Source: Micromonospora sp. NBC_00389 (lineage in GTDB: Bacteria > Actinomycetota > Actinomycetes > Mycobacteriales > Micromonosporaceae). Taken from it: a stretch of DNA of 64,000 nt. The stretch covers positions 4,216,001-4,280,000 of the forward strand of contig NZ_CP107947.1 in assembly GCF_036059255.1 (NCBI RefSeq), written 5' to 3'. Below the pieces are notes generated by a model, which worked only from the letters and a program-made list of their open reading frames with translations, ran no database searches and was not told where the DNA came from. Every line of letters starts with the position of its first letter. Within the stretch, counting starts at the first letter, position 1. Below, in pieces: positions 26,823-35,944 of this stretch. A program made the position numbers and the translations under genes.

Positions 26823-27716
26823 CTACTCGGCGCCCATGACGTGGAAGTCCTGGTCGACGAAGATGTGGTGCGGCCAGTTGACACCGATGTAATGCACTTC
26901 GTACTCGCCGCTGCTCAGCTGCACCACGCGGTCGACGACGCCTCCCGGGTAGGCGGCCAACGCGGCTTTCGTGGCGTTGTCCGCTGCCGTTCCGTCGACG
27001 ACCGTTCCTGAACCCTCGGTGTAGTTTGCTGGGACCTGGCCGAGCTGCTTCGGCGTGCTGGGTGCGCCACGTTGGAAGGGGACCACATCTGCGGCGGAGG
27101 CCGTCGCAGATCCCTCGCCGGCAGCCGGTTGCACGACGACCTGGGTGGCCGTGATCGTGGTTCCGCTGGTCGTCCCGAGTACGAGCACAGGCTCACCCGT
27201 GGTGAGGGCACTCGCCGAGGATGAGGTCGTCCCCTTCTGGTACGTGGTGGAGGCTGTCTCGTTGACGGTCACCTTCTGACCCGCTGATGTCGCAATGGTG
27301 AAACCCGGCGTGGACACGCTGTCGACCGTGCCGATCGATCCCCCTTCGGCCGGTCCGGATCGGGCGTTGGATCCCGCGCCAGCGGGTTGGGGACCGCCAG
27401 CGGGGCCGCTGCCGGGGGCGCCTGACTCGGCGGTCGCCGTGGGGGAAGCGGCTGTCGCCGGGGAGGACGTAGCGGTAGACGTAGCGGTACAGGCGGAGAG
27501 TCCAATCACCGCAGACATCAGTGCGGCGCCCGCAATCCAGCCACCCTTCCTGCTCGGCAGCAACCGCCAGACCCTCGAGCGGCCTGCCTGTCCTGCAGGA
27601 GGCGGCGCAGCGCCCCCGCCTGAACATCCAGCGGCCGACGGTCCTGATGTGGCGGTCGTAACCGGGCCAGCGGAAAAGGTTTCGTGTGAGTGTGTCGACT
27701 TGTGCTCGTTCATCAT
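26823..27716 (-). CDS. Membrane-anchored DUF5666/PepSY-like protein
   Basis: 297 residues; two adjacent ATGs (27714-27716 and 27711-27713) follow AGGAG. Residues about 1-55 are a Pro/Gly/Ala-rich cytosolic tail, then GGWIAGAALMSAVIGLSACT is a single membrane segment. A low-complexity Ala/Thr/Ser/Pro linker follows. The central region SIGTVDSVSTPGFTIATSAG with VTVNETASTTYQ resembles the DUF5666 oligonucleotide-binding-like fold. The C-terminal AALAAYPGGVVDRVVQLSSG and EYEVHYIG resemble a PepSY-type beta-alpha unit. An extracytoplasmic role is likely; the activity is unknown. Confidence 0.7.
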   Translation of the reverse strand: MMNEHKSTHSHETFSAGPVTTATSGPSAAGCSGGGAAPPPAGQAGRSRVWRLLPSRKGGWIAGAALMSAVIGLSACTATSTATSSPATAASPTATAESGAPGSGPAGGPQPAGAGSNARSGPAEGGSIGTVDSVSTPGFTIATSAGQKVTVNETASTTYQKGTTSSSASALTTGEPVLVLGTTSGTTITATQVVVQPAAGEGSATASAADVVPFQRGAPSTPKQLGQVPANYTEGSGTVVDGTAADNATKAALAAYPGGVVDRVVQLSSGEYEVHYIGVNWPHHIFVDQDFHVMGAE

Positions 27717-28237
27717 CGCGCTCCTCTCACTCGGACAGCCAGGCAAGAGTCACTGCCGTTCCTGTGCGGCACCTATGGGCGGGCCCTGAACCTCCTGAAC
27801 AGGCGATCCGACCCCGGCGAGGAGGTGATCCGGGCCGCGACGACGGCGGCGGCGACACGTCCGTCTCCGAGCCCAGAAGCGCGAGTGTCGCTGGCCCCGG
27901 CCCCGCCTCCGGGTCCGCTCGTTGTGCCGGCCGTCCGCTGGGCTCTCTCGGTCCGGTCGACGTGCAACCGTTTCTTGCGGATCACCCGGTCGAAGGCTGT
28001 GGTCGTCCGCCGGCGCTACCTTTGACGGCCCGGCGGCCGTCAAACTGCGCTCGGCCGGATGGGCTGACCGAATTTGCCCAGGCTTTCGGTTGAGCAACGT
28101 CCGCGGTCAGCAGGGGTTCGGTTGAGATCTGCTGCGCGCTACAACAACGCTAAGCCGCCTCCCAGCTTTCCCCATTACGTTGGGTAACCATCGAACACGG
28201 GGTGGTTCCCCCGCTGGGGCGTGAAGGGTTGGAGCGA
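27717..28237. other. LCP copy 1 upstream region (duplicated leader)
   Basis: The left part (27717-27984) has no recognised gene. From about 27985 on the sequence is repeated at 36561-36816 and carries the promoter region of the LCP gene, including the shared stretch CCCAGCTTTCCCCATTACGT shortly before the start. Confidence 0.5.
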
Positions 28238-29374
28238 GTGCAACGACGATTACGACGGATTCTGATCGCTGTGCTGGCGGCACTGCTGGTGCTCGGCGGT
28301 GGTGCGATGATCGCCATCGGGGCGTACGGGCGTTCGCTCGACGGCAACCTGGCGCGCACCGACGCCTTCGCCGGGCTTCCGGAGAGCGCCCGCCCCGCCG
28401 AGGCGGTCACCGGCGCGATGAACGTGCTGCTGCTCGGCCGCGACTCCCGCGACCCGGACAAGACCGCGGATTCCCGCACCGACACGATCATGGTGCTGCA
28501 CCTCGATGCCGACCACCAGAAGGCCGAGGTCATCTCCATTCCCCGGGACACCTGGGTCTTCGTGCCGAAGTCGGCCGACGGGCGGCACGGCAACACGATG
28601 GCGAAGATCAATTCCGCGTACGCCTGGGGCGGCACCCCGCTGACCGTGCAGACCGTGGAGTCCTTCACCGGTGTGCACATCGACCACGTGGCGCTGGTCG
28701 ACTTCGCCGGCTTCGCGCAGGTGGTCAACGCCCTGGGCGGGGTGGACCTGACGATCGAGAAGACCATCACCTCGATCCACGAGCCGCACCGGACGTTCCA
28801 GAAGGGCGTCCGGCATCTGGACGGCGCGGCGGCGCTGGACTACGTGCGCCAGCGCTACCAGTTCAGTGACGGCGACTTCAGCCGGGAACGGCACCAGCGG
28901 GAGTTCCTGCAGGCGCTGCTCGATCGGGCGGCCAGCGTCGGCACGCTGTCGAACCCGGTCAAGCTCAACTCGTTCCTCCAGGCCGTCACGAAGTCGGTGA
29001 CCGTGGACGAGGACTTCAACCTGGTCAACGTGGCGCTGGAACTGCGGGACCTGCGCAGCGACGACCTGACCTTCCTGGGCAGCCCCAGCGCGGGCACCGC
29101 GGTGAAGAGCGGCCAGAGCGTCGTCCTGTCGGACACCGCCAAGGCCAAGGCGCTCTACCAGGCGGTCGTGGACGACACGGTGCAGGAGCACCTGGGGGTC
29201 GCCGCGCCACCCCGACGCCCAGCGCCAGCCTGACCCCTGGCTCCCCCTTTCCATGGCGCCACTGCCGCCGTCGCCGTCGGCAGCCGGAAACCGAGGGCTC
29301 CGTTTTCGCGAGTCCCCCGGCAGACGCCCGGCGGGCCACGGAAAGGGCACCTCATCACGGCTTTGGAGGATCAG
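27985..29374 (+). repeat. 1.39-kb duplicated segment, copy 1 (LCP gene with flanks)
   Basis: Sequence similarity to 36561-37953 starts at about 27985 (CCGGTCGAAGGCTGTGGTCG) and ends at 29374 just after GGAGGATCAGC. It includes leader, LCP gene and trailer; the gene core is nearly identical, the flanks slightly less so. The copies are direct repeats about 8.6 kb apart. Confidence 0.85.
28238..29233 (+). CDS. LytR-CpsA-Psr (LCP) family cell-wall glycopolymer ligase, copy 1
   Basis: 331 residues from the GTG at 28238. The paralogue has ATG at this position, and an indel just upstream (five versus four C) puts the longer upstream frames of the two copies out of register, so those are not coding. 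One N-terminal membrane segment (ILIAVLAALLVLGGGAMIAI) anchors an extracytoplasmic LCP domain: LLLGRDSRDPDKTADSRTDT, ISIPRDTWVFVP, KINSAYAWGG, DHVALVDFAGF, LDYVRQRY. The usual LLLGSDSR motif is changed to LLLGRDSR here. LCP proteins attach wall polymers such as teichoic acid or arabinogalactan to peptidoglycan. Confidence 0.88.
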   Translation: MQRRLRRILIAVLAALLVLGGGAMIAIGAYGRSLDGNLARTDAFAGLPESARPAEAVTGAMNVLLLGRDSRDPDKTADSRTDTIMVLHLDADHQKAEVISIPRDTWVFVPKSADGRHGNTMAKINSAYAWGGTPLTVQTVESFTGVHIDHVALVDFAGFAQVVNALGGVDLTIEKTITSIHEPHRTFQKGVRHLDGAAALDYVRQRYQFSDGDFSRERHQREFLQALLDRAASVGTLSNPVKLNSFLQAVTKSVTVDEDFNLVNVALELRDLRSDDLTFLGSPSAGTAVKSGQSVVLSDTAKAKALYQAVVDDTVQEHLGVAAPPRRPAPA

Positions 29375-29458
29375 CCGGTCACCTGGGCAATAGCCCGACG
29401 ACGGGAGCTTGACCAACCGACGCCCGGCGCTTCCGGTTTAAGCGGATGGAGTAGCTGA

Positions 29459-30109
29459 ATGAACGTCCTGGACCCGCAGTGGCTCATTTCCACCTTCGGC
29501 CTCGTCGGCATCCTCGCGATCGTGTTCGCCGAATCGGGACTGTTGCTCGGGTTCTTCCTGCCCGGCGACTCGCTGCTGTTCACCACCGGGCTGGCGGTCG
29601 CCGGCAGCCATTACCTACCGTATCCGCTGTGGCTGGTGTGCCTCCTCGTCGTGGTGGCGGCCATCGCCGGTGACCAGGTCGGCTACCTGTTCGGACGCCG
29701 CGTCGGACCGCGGCTGTTCCGACGCCCGAACTCCCGACTGTTCCGCCAGGAGAACCTGCACCGGGCGCAGGACTTCTTCGACCGGTATGGAGCCCGCTCC
29801 ATCATGCTGGCCCGGTTCGTGCCGATCGTGCGCACCTTCACTCCGATCGTCGCTGGCGCGAGCCGGATGCACTACCGCAGGTTCGTCGCCTACAACATCA
29901 TCGGCGGCAGCCTCTGGGGAGCCGGGGTCACCGTGCTCGGCGCCCTTCTCGGTCAGGTCACGTTCGTCCGCTCCCACATCGAATTCATCCTCATCGGCAT
30001 CGTGCTCGTCTCGGTCGTACCCATCGCCATCGAACTACTGCGCGCCCGGCATCGCGCGCATGCCTCCGCACCCGGCGTGCTACCCGGGCCGGGCGGCCCC
30101 GGGCGCTGA
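29459..30109 (+). CDS. DedA-family membrane protein
   Basis: 216 residues, ATG with GGAG upstream. The signature ESGLLLGFFLPGDSLLFTTG lies at about residues 26-45 and RFVPIVRTFTPIVAGASRMH near 119-138, followed by IIGGSLWGAGVTVLGALLGQ and a final helix ending in a basic tail. DedA proteins are inner-membrane lipid carriers or scramblases of the VTT fold (undecaprenyl-phosphate recycling in UptA/DedA types), which fits the LCP gene upstream since LCP ligases release undecaprenyl phosphate. Shares orientation with LCP copy 1, with 225 bp between them. Confidence 0.88.
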   Translation: MNVLDPQWLISTFGLVGILAIVFAESGLLLGFFLPGDSLLFTTGLAVAGSHYLPYPLWLVCLLVVVAAIAGDQVGYLFGRRVGPRLFRRPNSRLFRQENLHRAQDFFDRYGARSIMLARFVPIVRTFTPIVAGASRMHYRRFVAYNIIGGSLWGAGVTVLGALLGQVTFVRSHIEFILIGIVLVSVVPIAIELLRARHRAHASAPGVLPGPGGPGR

Positions 30110-30333
30110 CCGGCCGCCGCTTCGCAGCGTCGATGACGCTGGTCGCGGTGCCGTGGATATCCGCGTTCCCCATGGTCATGATCCGCGCGCTGCTGGCTCC
30201 CTGTGCGGTCGGATTGACGAACCCGTGCGCCGGCTGACCGGCCGGCGTGGCGTGGGTTGCCGGCCGGGTAGTGAGCGGCTCCGGGAGCCCGCGTCGTCTG
30301 CTGGTCGTACGAGCGAGGCCGTCGGAGATTGCA

Positions 30334-30364
30334 CCGCCCGCCCGCCCGCCCGCCCGCCCGCCCG
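30334..30364. repeat. (CCCG)7 tetranucleotide tract
   Basis: Seven perfect CCCG units preceded by a partial CCG, about 100 bp before the response-regulator start. The opposite strand is (CGGG)7, able to form a G-quadruplex and prone to slippage. Confidence 0.85.
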
Positions 30365-30411
30365 GACGGCCGAGTGCCGAGCCGGGCGAGCGATCGGCGC
30401 ACACAGGCAAC

Positions 30412-30429
30412 TCTCATCTGGTTCTCATC
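30412..30429 (+). promoter_or_regulatory. 11-bp-spaced TCTCATC direct repeat, OmpR-type binding site candidate
   Basis: TCTCATC occurs at 30412 and again at 30423, exactly one 11-bp step apart, the spacing used by PhoB/OmpR-family tandem dimers. It lies about 40 bp before the response-regulator start and could mediate autoregulation. Confidence 0.5.
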
Positions 30430-30465
30430 CTCGTGAGCTATGACGGCTACCAGGGCTTCTACGAG

Positions 30466-31179
30466 ATGGCGGGGCTACTCGTGCGGATCTTGGTTGTGGA
30501 TGACGATGCGGCGGTGCGTGATGCTCTGTCCCGTATGCTTCGATTCGACGGATATGAGGTTGGCCTGGCCGCAGATGGGGTGTCGGGCCTGCAGGAGGTA
30601 CGTGACCGGGGACCGGACGCGGTGATCCTCGACGTCATGATGCCGCGCCGGGATGGTCTGGAGATGTGTCAGGCGCTGCGGGCCGACGGGAACCACGTAC
30701 CGGTGTTGATGTTGACCGCTCGGGAGAGCGTCGGCGACCGGGTCGCCGGGCTCGACGCCGGAGCCGACGACTATCTGGTGAAACCGTTCGCGTCGCAGGA
30801 GTTGCTGGCTCGGATCCGCGCGCTGCTGCGCAGGTCGGCGGGCACCGACGCGAGCGCCGGCCGGGATGCGGGCCCACCGCTGCGGTATGGCGACCTGTGC
30901 CTGCACCCCCTCACCCGGGAGGTACGCCGGGGCGCTCGCGAGATCCAACTGACCCGTACCGAGTTCACGATCCTGGAGGTGTTCCTGCGGCACCCCCGTC
31001 AGGTGCTCACCCGCGCGGTGCTGTTCGAGCAGGTGTGGGGCTACGACTTCGGCGCCGCTTCCAACAGCCTGGACGTCTACATCGGCTATCTGCGACGGAA
31101 ACTGGAGGCCGAGGGGGAGCCCCGGTTGCTGCAGACCGTGCGGGGCGTCGGCTACGCGCTGCGCACCGGGACGCAGTGA
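30466..31179 (+). CDS. OmpR/PhoB-family response regulator
   Basis: 237 residues from the ATG at 30466; a GTG at 30481 directly before RILVVDDD is an alternative, and a longer open frame upstream is not protein-like. Receiver domain: [15 protein letters not shown] with acidic pocket, [17 protein letters not shown] with phospho-acceptor Asp, LMLTAR, DYLVKPF. C-terminal winged helix: [48 protein letters not shown]. Its TGA overlaps the kinase GTG by 4 bp (GTGA). Similar to MprA/TcrA-type regulators; likely controls this operon through the TCTCATC repeats. Confidence 0.9.
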   Translation: MAGLLVRILVVDDDAAVRDALSRMLRFDGYEVGLAADGVSGLQEVRDRGPDAVILDVMMPRRDGLEMCQALRADGNHVPVLMLTARESVGDRVAGLDAGADDYLVKPFASQELLARIRALLRRSAGTDASAGRDAGPPLRYGDLCLHPLTREVRRGAREIQLTRTEFTILEVFLRHPRQVLTRAVLFEQVWGYDFGAASNSLDVYIGYLRRKLEAEGEPRLLQTVRGVGYALRTGTQ

Positions 31180-32633
31180 GTAGGCCGAGCCGGGGTCGGA
31201 GAGGCGGCCGCCGGGGCCGCCTGCGGTGGCGCCGGCTGTCTCTGCGGTCCCGCATTGCGGTGGCGTCCGCGACCGCGGTAGCGATCGCGGTGGTCGCGGT
31301 CTCCGCGGTCGTCTTCTTCGTGGTCGCCAGCCAGCTCCATCAGCAGCTGGACAGTCAGCTCGTGACGGACGCGCACGCGGTCGCCGAGCGGCCCGGACAC
31401 CCGTGGAACGGCAGCGACGATCCGGACGGCGACCACGACGACGACATAGGTCCTCGGGCGCAGCTGCTCGACGACGGGGGCCGGCCGATCCTGGCGGCGG
31501 GCGGGCCCGCACCGCTGCCGGTCACCCCGGCGGCCCTGACCGTGGCGCACGGCACTCAGGGGAAGACCTTCGAGGAGATCCACATCGGTGGCCAGGAATA
31601 CCGGATGCTCACCACCGCGGCCGAGCATGGCGGGACCGTGCAGGTCGCGATCAGTACGGCGGGGGTCGAGCACTCGCTCGCCCGGATCGGCTTGGCGCTC
31701 GTGCTGGTCAGCACCTGCGGGGTGGCGGCCGCCACCGCGCTCGGCTTCCTGGTGGCCAGGACCGGACTGGCGCCGGTACACCGGCTTACCGGGGCGGTGG
31801 AGCACGTCGCAGCGACCAACGACCTGAGCAGCCGGATCACCGTTGACGGCCGCGACGAGATCGCCCGGCTGGCGCAGGCCTTCAATGTCATGCTCGCCGC
31901 GTTGCAGTCCTCGCGGGCCGCGCAGCGGCTGCTGGTGGAGGACGCGGGTCACGAACTGCGGACCCCGCTGACCAGCCTGCGGGCCAACATCGAGCTACTC
32001 ATCCGGGCAGACGGGCCGGCTGGGGCCGGCCGCACGCTGTCCGCGGAAGATCGTGCGGGGCTGCTGCGCGACTTGGACGCCCAGACGACCGACCTGACCC
32101 AGCTGGTGGGTGAGCTTGTGGAACTCGCCCGGGAAGACAGCGGTGCCGAGCCGGCGGAGCCGGTCGACCTGGCCGATCTGATCGGGTTATCGGTGCATCG
32201 GCTACGCCAGCGCTGGCCGCGGGTTGACTTCGCTACCGACCTGGCCGAGGTGACGGTCACCGGCCGGCCTGCGTCCCTGGAACGCATGGTCACCAACTTG
32301 CTCGACAACGCGGCCAAATGGAGCGCTGAGAGCGGACTGGTCCGGATCCGTCTGCGCCCGGTCACCGGTCTTCCGGGTACGGGCCAGCCCAGGACTCCGC
32401 CCTGGGCGGAGCTGACCGTTGCCGACTCCGGGCCCGGCATCGAGGAAGCGGACTTGCCCCGGATCTTCGAACGGTTCTACCGGGCCACCGCAGCCCGCGC
32501 CATGCCCGGTTCCGGGCTCGGTCTGGCGATCGTGGCCCAAGCTGTGGAGCTCCATGGCGGCACTGTGGCGGCGGGCCGGTCGGAGACCGGGGGCGCCCTG
32601 CTCACGGTACGTCTGCCGGCGTTCACAAGCTGA
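31176..32633 (+). CDS. Sensor histidine kinase paired with the response regulator
   Basis: 485 residues from the GTG overlapping the regulator stop. Basic N-terminus, membrane helix 1 ([20 protein letters not shown]), an extracytoplasmic loop of about 115 residues rich in Asp/His ([12 protein letters not shown]), membrane helix 2 ([20 protein letters not shown]), HAMP, HisKA with [20 protein letters not shown], and HATPase blocks [30 protein letters not shown] and [20 protein letters not shown]. The loop's acidic/His cluster could sense metal or cations; that is a guess. MprB-like architecture. Confidence 0.9.
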   Translation: MSRPSRGRRGGRRGRLRWRRLSLRSRIAVASATAVAIAVVAVSAVVFFVVASQLHQQLDSQLVTDAHAVAERPGHPWNGSDDPDGDHDDDIGPRAQLLDDGGRPILAAGGPAPLPVTPAALTVAHGTQGKTFEEIHIGGQEYRMLTTAAEHGGTVQVAISTAGVEHSLARIGLALVLVSTCGVAAATALGFLVARTGLAPVHRLTGAVEHVAATNDLSSRITVDGRDEIARLAQAFNVMLAALQSSRAAQRLLVEDAGHELRTPLTSLRANIELLIRADGPAGAGRTLSAEDRAGLLRDLDAQTTDLTQLVGELVELAREDSGAEPAEPVDLADLIGLSVHRLRQRWPRVDFATDLAEVTVTGRPASLERMVTNLLDNAAKWSAESGLVRIRLRPVTGLPGTGQPRTPPWAELTVADSGPGIEEADLPRIFERFYRATAARAMPGSGLGLAIVAQAVELHGGTVAAGRSETGGALLTVRLPAFTS

Positions 32634-32683
32634 CCACAGCGGCTCCTCATCGACTTCTTAGGTTCCGCCGTCAGGCTTGCAGC

Positions 32684-34066
32684 GTGATCGGTCGACACAC
32701 GGCGGAACGGCTGCGAGAACCGGCCCGGTGGCGGGCGGACGCGGTAGGCGCCGGAGCAATCGCATCCCTGGTCGTGGTGCTCGCGCTGTGGCTGCACGGC
32801 ACCGGACTGCAGGCACTGACCATGGGCGGCGTCGCGGCAACGTCGTCGCTGGGCCGATTGACCGGCCTGCTCGCCAGTGACCTGCTGCTGATCCAGGTCC
32901 TCCTGATGGCCCGGGTGCCTTGGGTGGAGCGCGCCTTCGGCCAGGACCGGCTGACTCGGTGGCACCGGTACACCGGGTTCAGCTCGTTCTGGTTGATGCT
33001 GGGGCACATCGTGCTGATCGTCGTCGGTTACGCCGGAACCGGCCAGACCAACGTGGTGTCCGAGTCCTGGCAGTTGACCACCACCTACCCTGGGATGCTG
33101 CTCGCGGTCGCCGGCACCGTTCTGTTGATCGCGGTGGTGGGCCTGTCCATCCGGGCGGCGCGGCGCAGGCTGCGCTACGAGTCCTGGCATCTCCTGCACC
33201 TGTACGCCTACCTGGGCGTCGGCCTGGCCCTGCCGCACCAACTCTGGACCGGGGCCGAATTCATCGGCTCGCCGGCCACCCAGGTCTACTGGTGGACCAG
33301 CTACCTGCTCTGTGCGGGCAGCGTGCTGGTGTTCCGCCTGGGCCTGCCGCTATGGCGCAGCCAGCGGCACCGGTTGCGGGTGCGGCAGGTCACCTGGGAG
33401 TCGCCCGGGGTCTTCTCGGTCCACATTTCCGGTCGCGACCTGCACCGGCTGCCGATCCGCGCAGGGCAGTTCCTCAACTGGCGTTTCCTCACCGGTAGGG
33501 GCTGGAGCCGGGCACACCCGTACTCGCTGTCCGCCCCAGCTGGGGGAGACCTGCTCCGGATCACCGTACGGGCCAACGGCGACGACGCGGACCGCATCAC
33601 CCGCGCCCGCCCCGGGACCCGTGTCCTCATCGAAGGCCCATACGGGCGCCTCACCAGCGCCGTACGCAGCCGGCCGCAGATCCTGCTGCTCGCCGCCGGA
33701 ATCGGGATCACCCCGCTCCGCGCGCTGCTGGAGGATCTGCCGTACCAGCCCGGTGAGGCCGCCCTGGTGTACCGCGCCACCCGCGCGGACGACTTCGCCC
33801 TCCGCGCTGAGCTGGACGCCGTTGCCCGCCGCCGGGGCGCGTCGGTCCATTACCTCGCCGGTCCGGCGCTGGCCCGCGGGTCGTGGCTGCCCGCCGGGCT
33901 GGCGCACCTGTCCGACCAGGAGGCATTGCTGCGCATAGCGCCCGACGTGCGGGAGCGCGACGTCTACCTGTGCGGCCCGCCGCAGTGGATGGCCGCCGTA
34001 CGGGCCGCATTGCGGGCGGCCCGCGTGCCTGCCAAGCAGATCCATTGCGAAGCATTCGCCTGGTGA
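32684..34066 (+). CDS. Ferric-reductase-like membrane flavocytochrome (FRD plus FAD/NAD-binding domains)
   Basis: 460 residues, GTG start 50 bp after the kinase. Six membrane helices with likely haem ligands in RWHRYTGFSSFWLMLGHI and SWHLLHLYAYLGVGLALPHQ (two His per helix pair). Then the FAD-binding barrel with SRAHPYSLSAP and the NAD(P)-binding part with LLAAGIGITPLRALL and DVYLCGPPQWMAAVRAAL. Such proteins carry electrons from cytosolic NAD(P)H across the membrane. In this operon the expected acceptor is the exported FMN-binding protein encoded next. Complete for the family. Confidence 0.9.
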   Translation: MIGRHTAERLREPARWRADAVGAGAIASLVVVLALWLHGTGLQALTMGGVAATSSLGRLTGLLASDLLLIQVLLMARVPWVERAFGQDRLTRWHRYTGFSSFWLMLGHIVLIVVGYAGTGQTNVVSESWQLTTTYPGMLLAVAGTVLLIAVVGLSIRAARRRLRYESWHLLHLYAYLGVGLALPHQLWTGAEFIGSPATQVYWWTSYLLCAGSVLVFRLGLPLWRSQRHRLRVRQVTWESPGVFSVHISGRDLHRLPIRAGQFLNWRFLTGRGWSRAHPYSLSAPAGGDLLRITVRANGDDADRITRARPGTRVLIEGPYGRLTSAVRSRPQILLLAAGIGITPLRALLEDLPYQPGEAALVYRATRADDFALRAELDAVARRRGASVHYLAGPALARGSWLPAGLAHLSDQEALLRIAPDVRERDVYLCGPPQWMAAVRAALRAARVPAKQIHCEAFAW

Positions 34067-34173
34067 GCCGGACGCCCGCCAGGTCAGATGCCGTGGGCCT
34101 CAAGGAAGGCGGGCCTGCGCCGAGGCAGACATTCATCCGGTGATGTTCGCCGGGGAGACGAGGAGAAAGTGGC

Positions 34174-34680
34174 ATGAGGCGAATCACGCTCGCCCTGGTC
34201 AGCACCGTCGCCGTACTGGTGCTGCTCTTCAGCTACCGGACCAGCACGTCCGGCATCCCCAACGGATCAGGTACCGCCCCACCTGGCATCGTCGGCCCGG
34301 CCGTACCGGCCGAGGCGCCGCCGACCGGTTCGAGTGGCACCGCGTCACCGGGCGGTGCCGCCCAAGGCGGTGCGGCCCCGGCTCGGCCCACCGACACGGT
34401 GACGGTCAATGGAAGCGTGGTCGACAACGGGTACGGCCCGGTCCAGGTGCGGCTGCAGGTCACGGCGGGCCGGATCACCGACGTGACGACGCTGGCGTTG
34501 CCCGAGGACGGCCATTCGCGGCGGATCAACTCCTACGCGGTGCCGCAACTGCGCCAGGAGGTACTCAGCGCGCAGGACGTGCAGGTGGACACCGTCAGCG
34601 GCGCCACCGCCACCACCGACGCCTACCTCCAGTCGATCCAGGCCGCGTTGGATGCGGCGCACCTGGGCGGTGGATCGTGA
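34174..34680 (+). CDS. Exported FMN-binding domain protein, ApbE substrate
   Basis: 168 residues; ATG with GAGGAGAAAG upstream. Residues 1-22 are a signal/anchor helix, then a Gly/Pro/Ala/Ser/Thr linker to about residue 75. The FMN_bind domain (about 78-165) contains DNGYGPVQVRLQVTAGRITD and ends with DTVSGATATTDAYLQSIQAA. SGAT is the flavinylation motif in which the Thr hydroxyl takes FMN by a phosphoester bond, the reaction catalysed by ApbE. The next gene encodes ApbE and overlaps it by 4 bp, a strong functional link. Likely one-electron carrier on the outer face of the membrane. Confidence 0.9.
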   Translation: MRRITLALVSTVAVLVLLFSYRTSTSGIPNGSGTAPPGIVGPAVPAEAPPTGSSGTASPGGAAQGGAAPARPTDTVTVNGSVVDNGYGPVQVRLQVTAGRITDVTTLALPEDGHSRRINSYAVPQLRQEVLSAQDVQVDTVSGATATTDAYLQSIQAALDAAHLGGGS

Positions 34681-35459
34681 CGACGTCTGGCCTGGAAGCC
34701 GCCGCTCGGCGGGCGTGGGTCGAGCAAATCATGGGCATGCCGATCTCGGTCCACGTACGAGCCGGGGCGGACACACCGGGCATTGCCGCCGCAGTGGGCG
34801 CAGCGTTCGACGATTTGCGGGCGGTCGACCGGATGTTCAGCACGTACCGGCCGGACAGCCAGATCAGCGAACTGAACCGTGGTCTGCGGCGCCTCGCGGA
34901 CTGCGACCAGCCCGTGCGCGAGGTGCTGGAACTGTGTGAGGAGGCCCGCTGGCGCACCGACGGCTACTTCGACGCGATGCTGCCCGGCGTCGACGGGCGG
35001 ATTCGATTCGACCCGTCCGGCCTGGTCAAGGGCTGGGCGGTGGAGCGGGCCGGCTGGTTGCTCGCCGAGCGGGCGGTGGCCGACTTCAGCCTCAACGCTG
35101 GTGGGGACATCATCCTGCGGACCGGGCCGGGCCAGCCGGAGTGGCGGGTCGGAGTGGAGGACCCCGCCGACCCGCGCCGGCTGCTGGCCGTGCTGCCGGT
35201 ACGCCGCGGCGCCGTCGCCACATCCGGTACCGGTCGCCGGGGCGCCCACATCCTCGACCCGCACACCGGCCGGCCGGTCAACGCCCTGGCCTCGGTGACC
35301 GTGATCGGTCCCTCCTTGACCTGGGCGGACGTCTACGCCACGGCTGCGATCGCCGGAGGTTCCCGCAGCCTGTCGTGGCTGCGGAGGCAGACGGGTTACC
35401 GGGCAATGGCAGTCGATGACACCGGCGAAACCGGGTCATCGACGTTAGTCCACCTTTGA
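34677..35459 (+). CDS. apbE: ApbE-family FAD:protein FMN transferase
   Basis: 260 residues from the GTG overlapping the upstream TGA (GTGA); a longer frame upstream is a shadow. ApbE features: MGMPISVHV near the N-terminus, FSTYRPDSQISELNRG, FDPSGLVKGWAVERA, FSLNAGGDIILRTG, TSGTGRRGAHILDPHTGRPV and WADVYATAAIAGG with the metal-binding Asp. It transfers FMN from FAD to Thr of FMN-binding domains. No obvious signal peptide, as in many actinobacterial ApbE proteins. Last gene of the operon; its target is very probably the preceding gene product. Confidence 0.9.
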   Translation: MTTSGLEAAARRAWVEQIMGMPISVHVRAGADTPGIAAAVGAAFDDLRAVDRMFSTYRPDSQISELNRGLRRLADCDQPVREVLELCEEARWRTDGYFDAMLPGVDGRIRFDPSGLVKGWAVERAGWLLAERAVADFSLNAGGDIILRTGPGQPEWRVGVEDPADPRRLLAVLPVRRGAVATSGTGRRGAHILDPHTGRPVNALASVTVIGPSLTWADVYATAAIAGGSRSLSWLRRQTGYRAMAVDDTGETGSSTLVHL

Positions 35460-35539
35460 AGGCAGTCGATGGGTGCGCCGGCGTCCTGAGAAGGTGGAGT
35501 TCACGACTAAACCTCGCCGGGCGCTGGCGATGCTGAAGG

Positions 35540-35890
35540 GGCGATTACCCCGGGGCCTTGGCCTCGATCACCGGCGACCGGGCGTAGCTGATGCCGGTCG
35601 GTGCGCACCATGTCGGCCAAGGCGTGCGCGTCACCGGCGTCGCTCTTGGCCCCCGAGACGGCGTGCCGTTCCCGATACCGGGCCACCTGCAGCGGGTTGA
35701 TCGCATACACCTGGTAGCCGGCAGCGATCACGCCCTGCACCCACGGACCCCGGTCAGTCTCGATACCGACCACCACCTGCGCGGCTCATCGTTAGCGCCG
35801 ACATGCTCGCCGATCAGCGCGTGCAGCCGAGCGATCCCCGCGATCCCTTCCTCAAGTTTCGCCTTGCCCAGCCGCCGGCCTGGCTGATGC
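35540..35890 (-). mobile_element. IS110-family transposase, N-terminal remnant with frameshift
   Basis: Minus-strand pieces KAKLEEGIAGIARLHALIGE, then after a frameshift VVGIETDRGPWVQGVIAAGY, QVYAINPLQVARYRERHAVS and KSDAGDAHALADMVRTDRHQ, the DEDD RuvC-like domain of IS110 transposases. The C-terminal half is absent. It lies just after apbE on the opposite strand and adjoins the LysR pseudogene. Confidence 0.75.
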
Positions 35891-35944
35891 CGTCGGGGAG
35901 TTGGCGGGTTCCGGCGGAAGTTCTACGACTTGCTTGACCGCTCG

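Larger units (their letters stand above)
30110..30465. other. Intergenic region upstream of the two-component operon
   Basis: No gene. Holds the (CCCG)n tract and the TCTCATC direct repeats described separately; probably the promoter region of the flavinylation operon. Confidence 0.5.

Noticed and set aside
28202..28237. Longer N-terminus for the LCP protein starting at GTG 28202
   Set aside because: An indel between the two copies puts this stretch in different frames, whereas the codons from 28238/36817 on agree.
30334..30364. (CCCG)n tract considered as a CRISPR or clustered repeat array
   Set aside because: The unit is only 4 bp with no spacers; it is a simple microsatellite. No CRISPR array was seen in the window.
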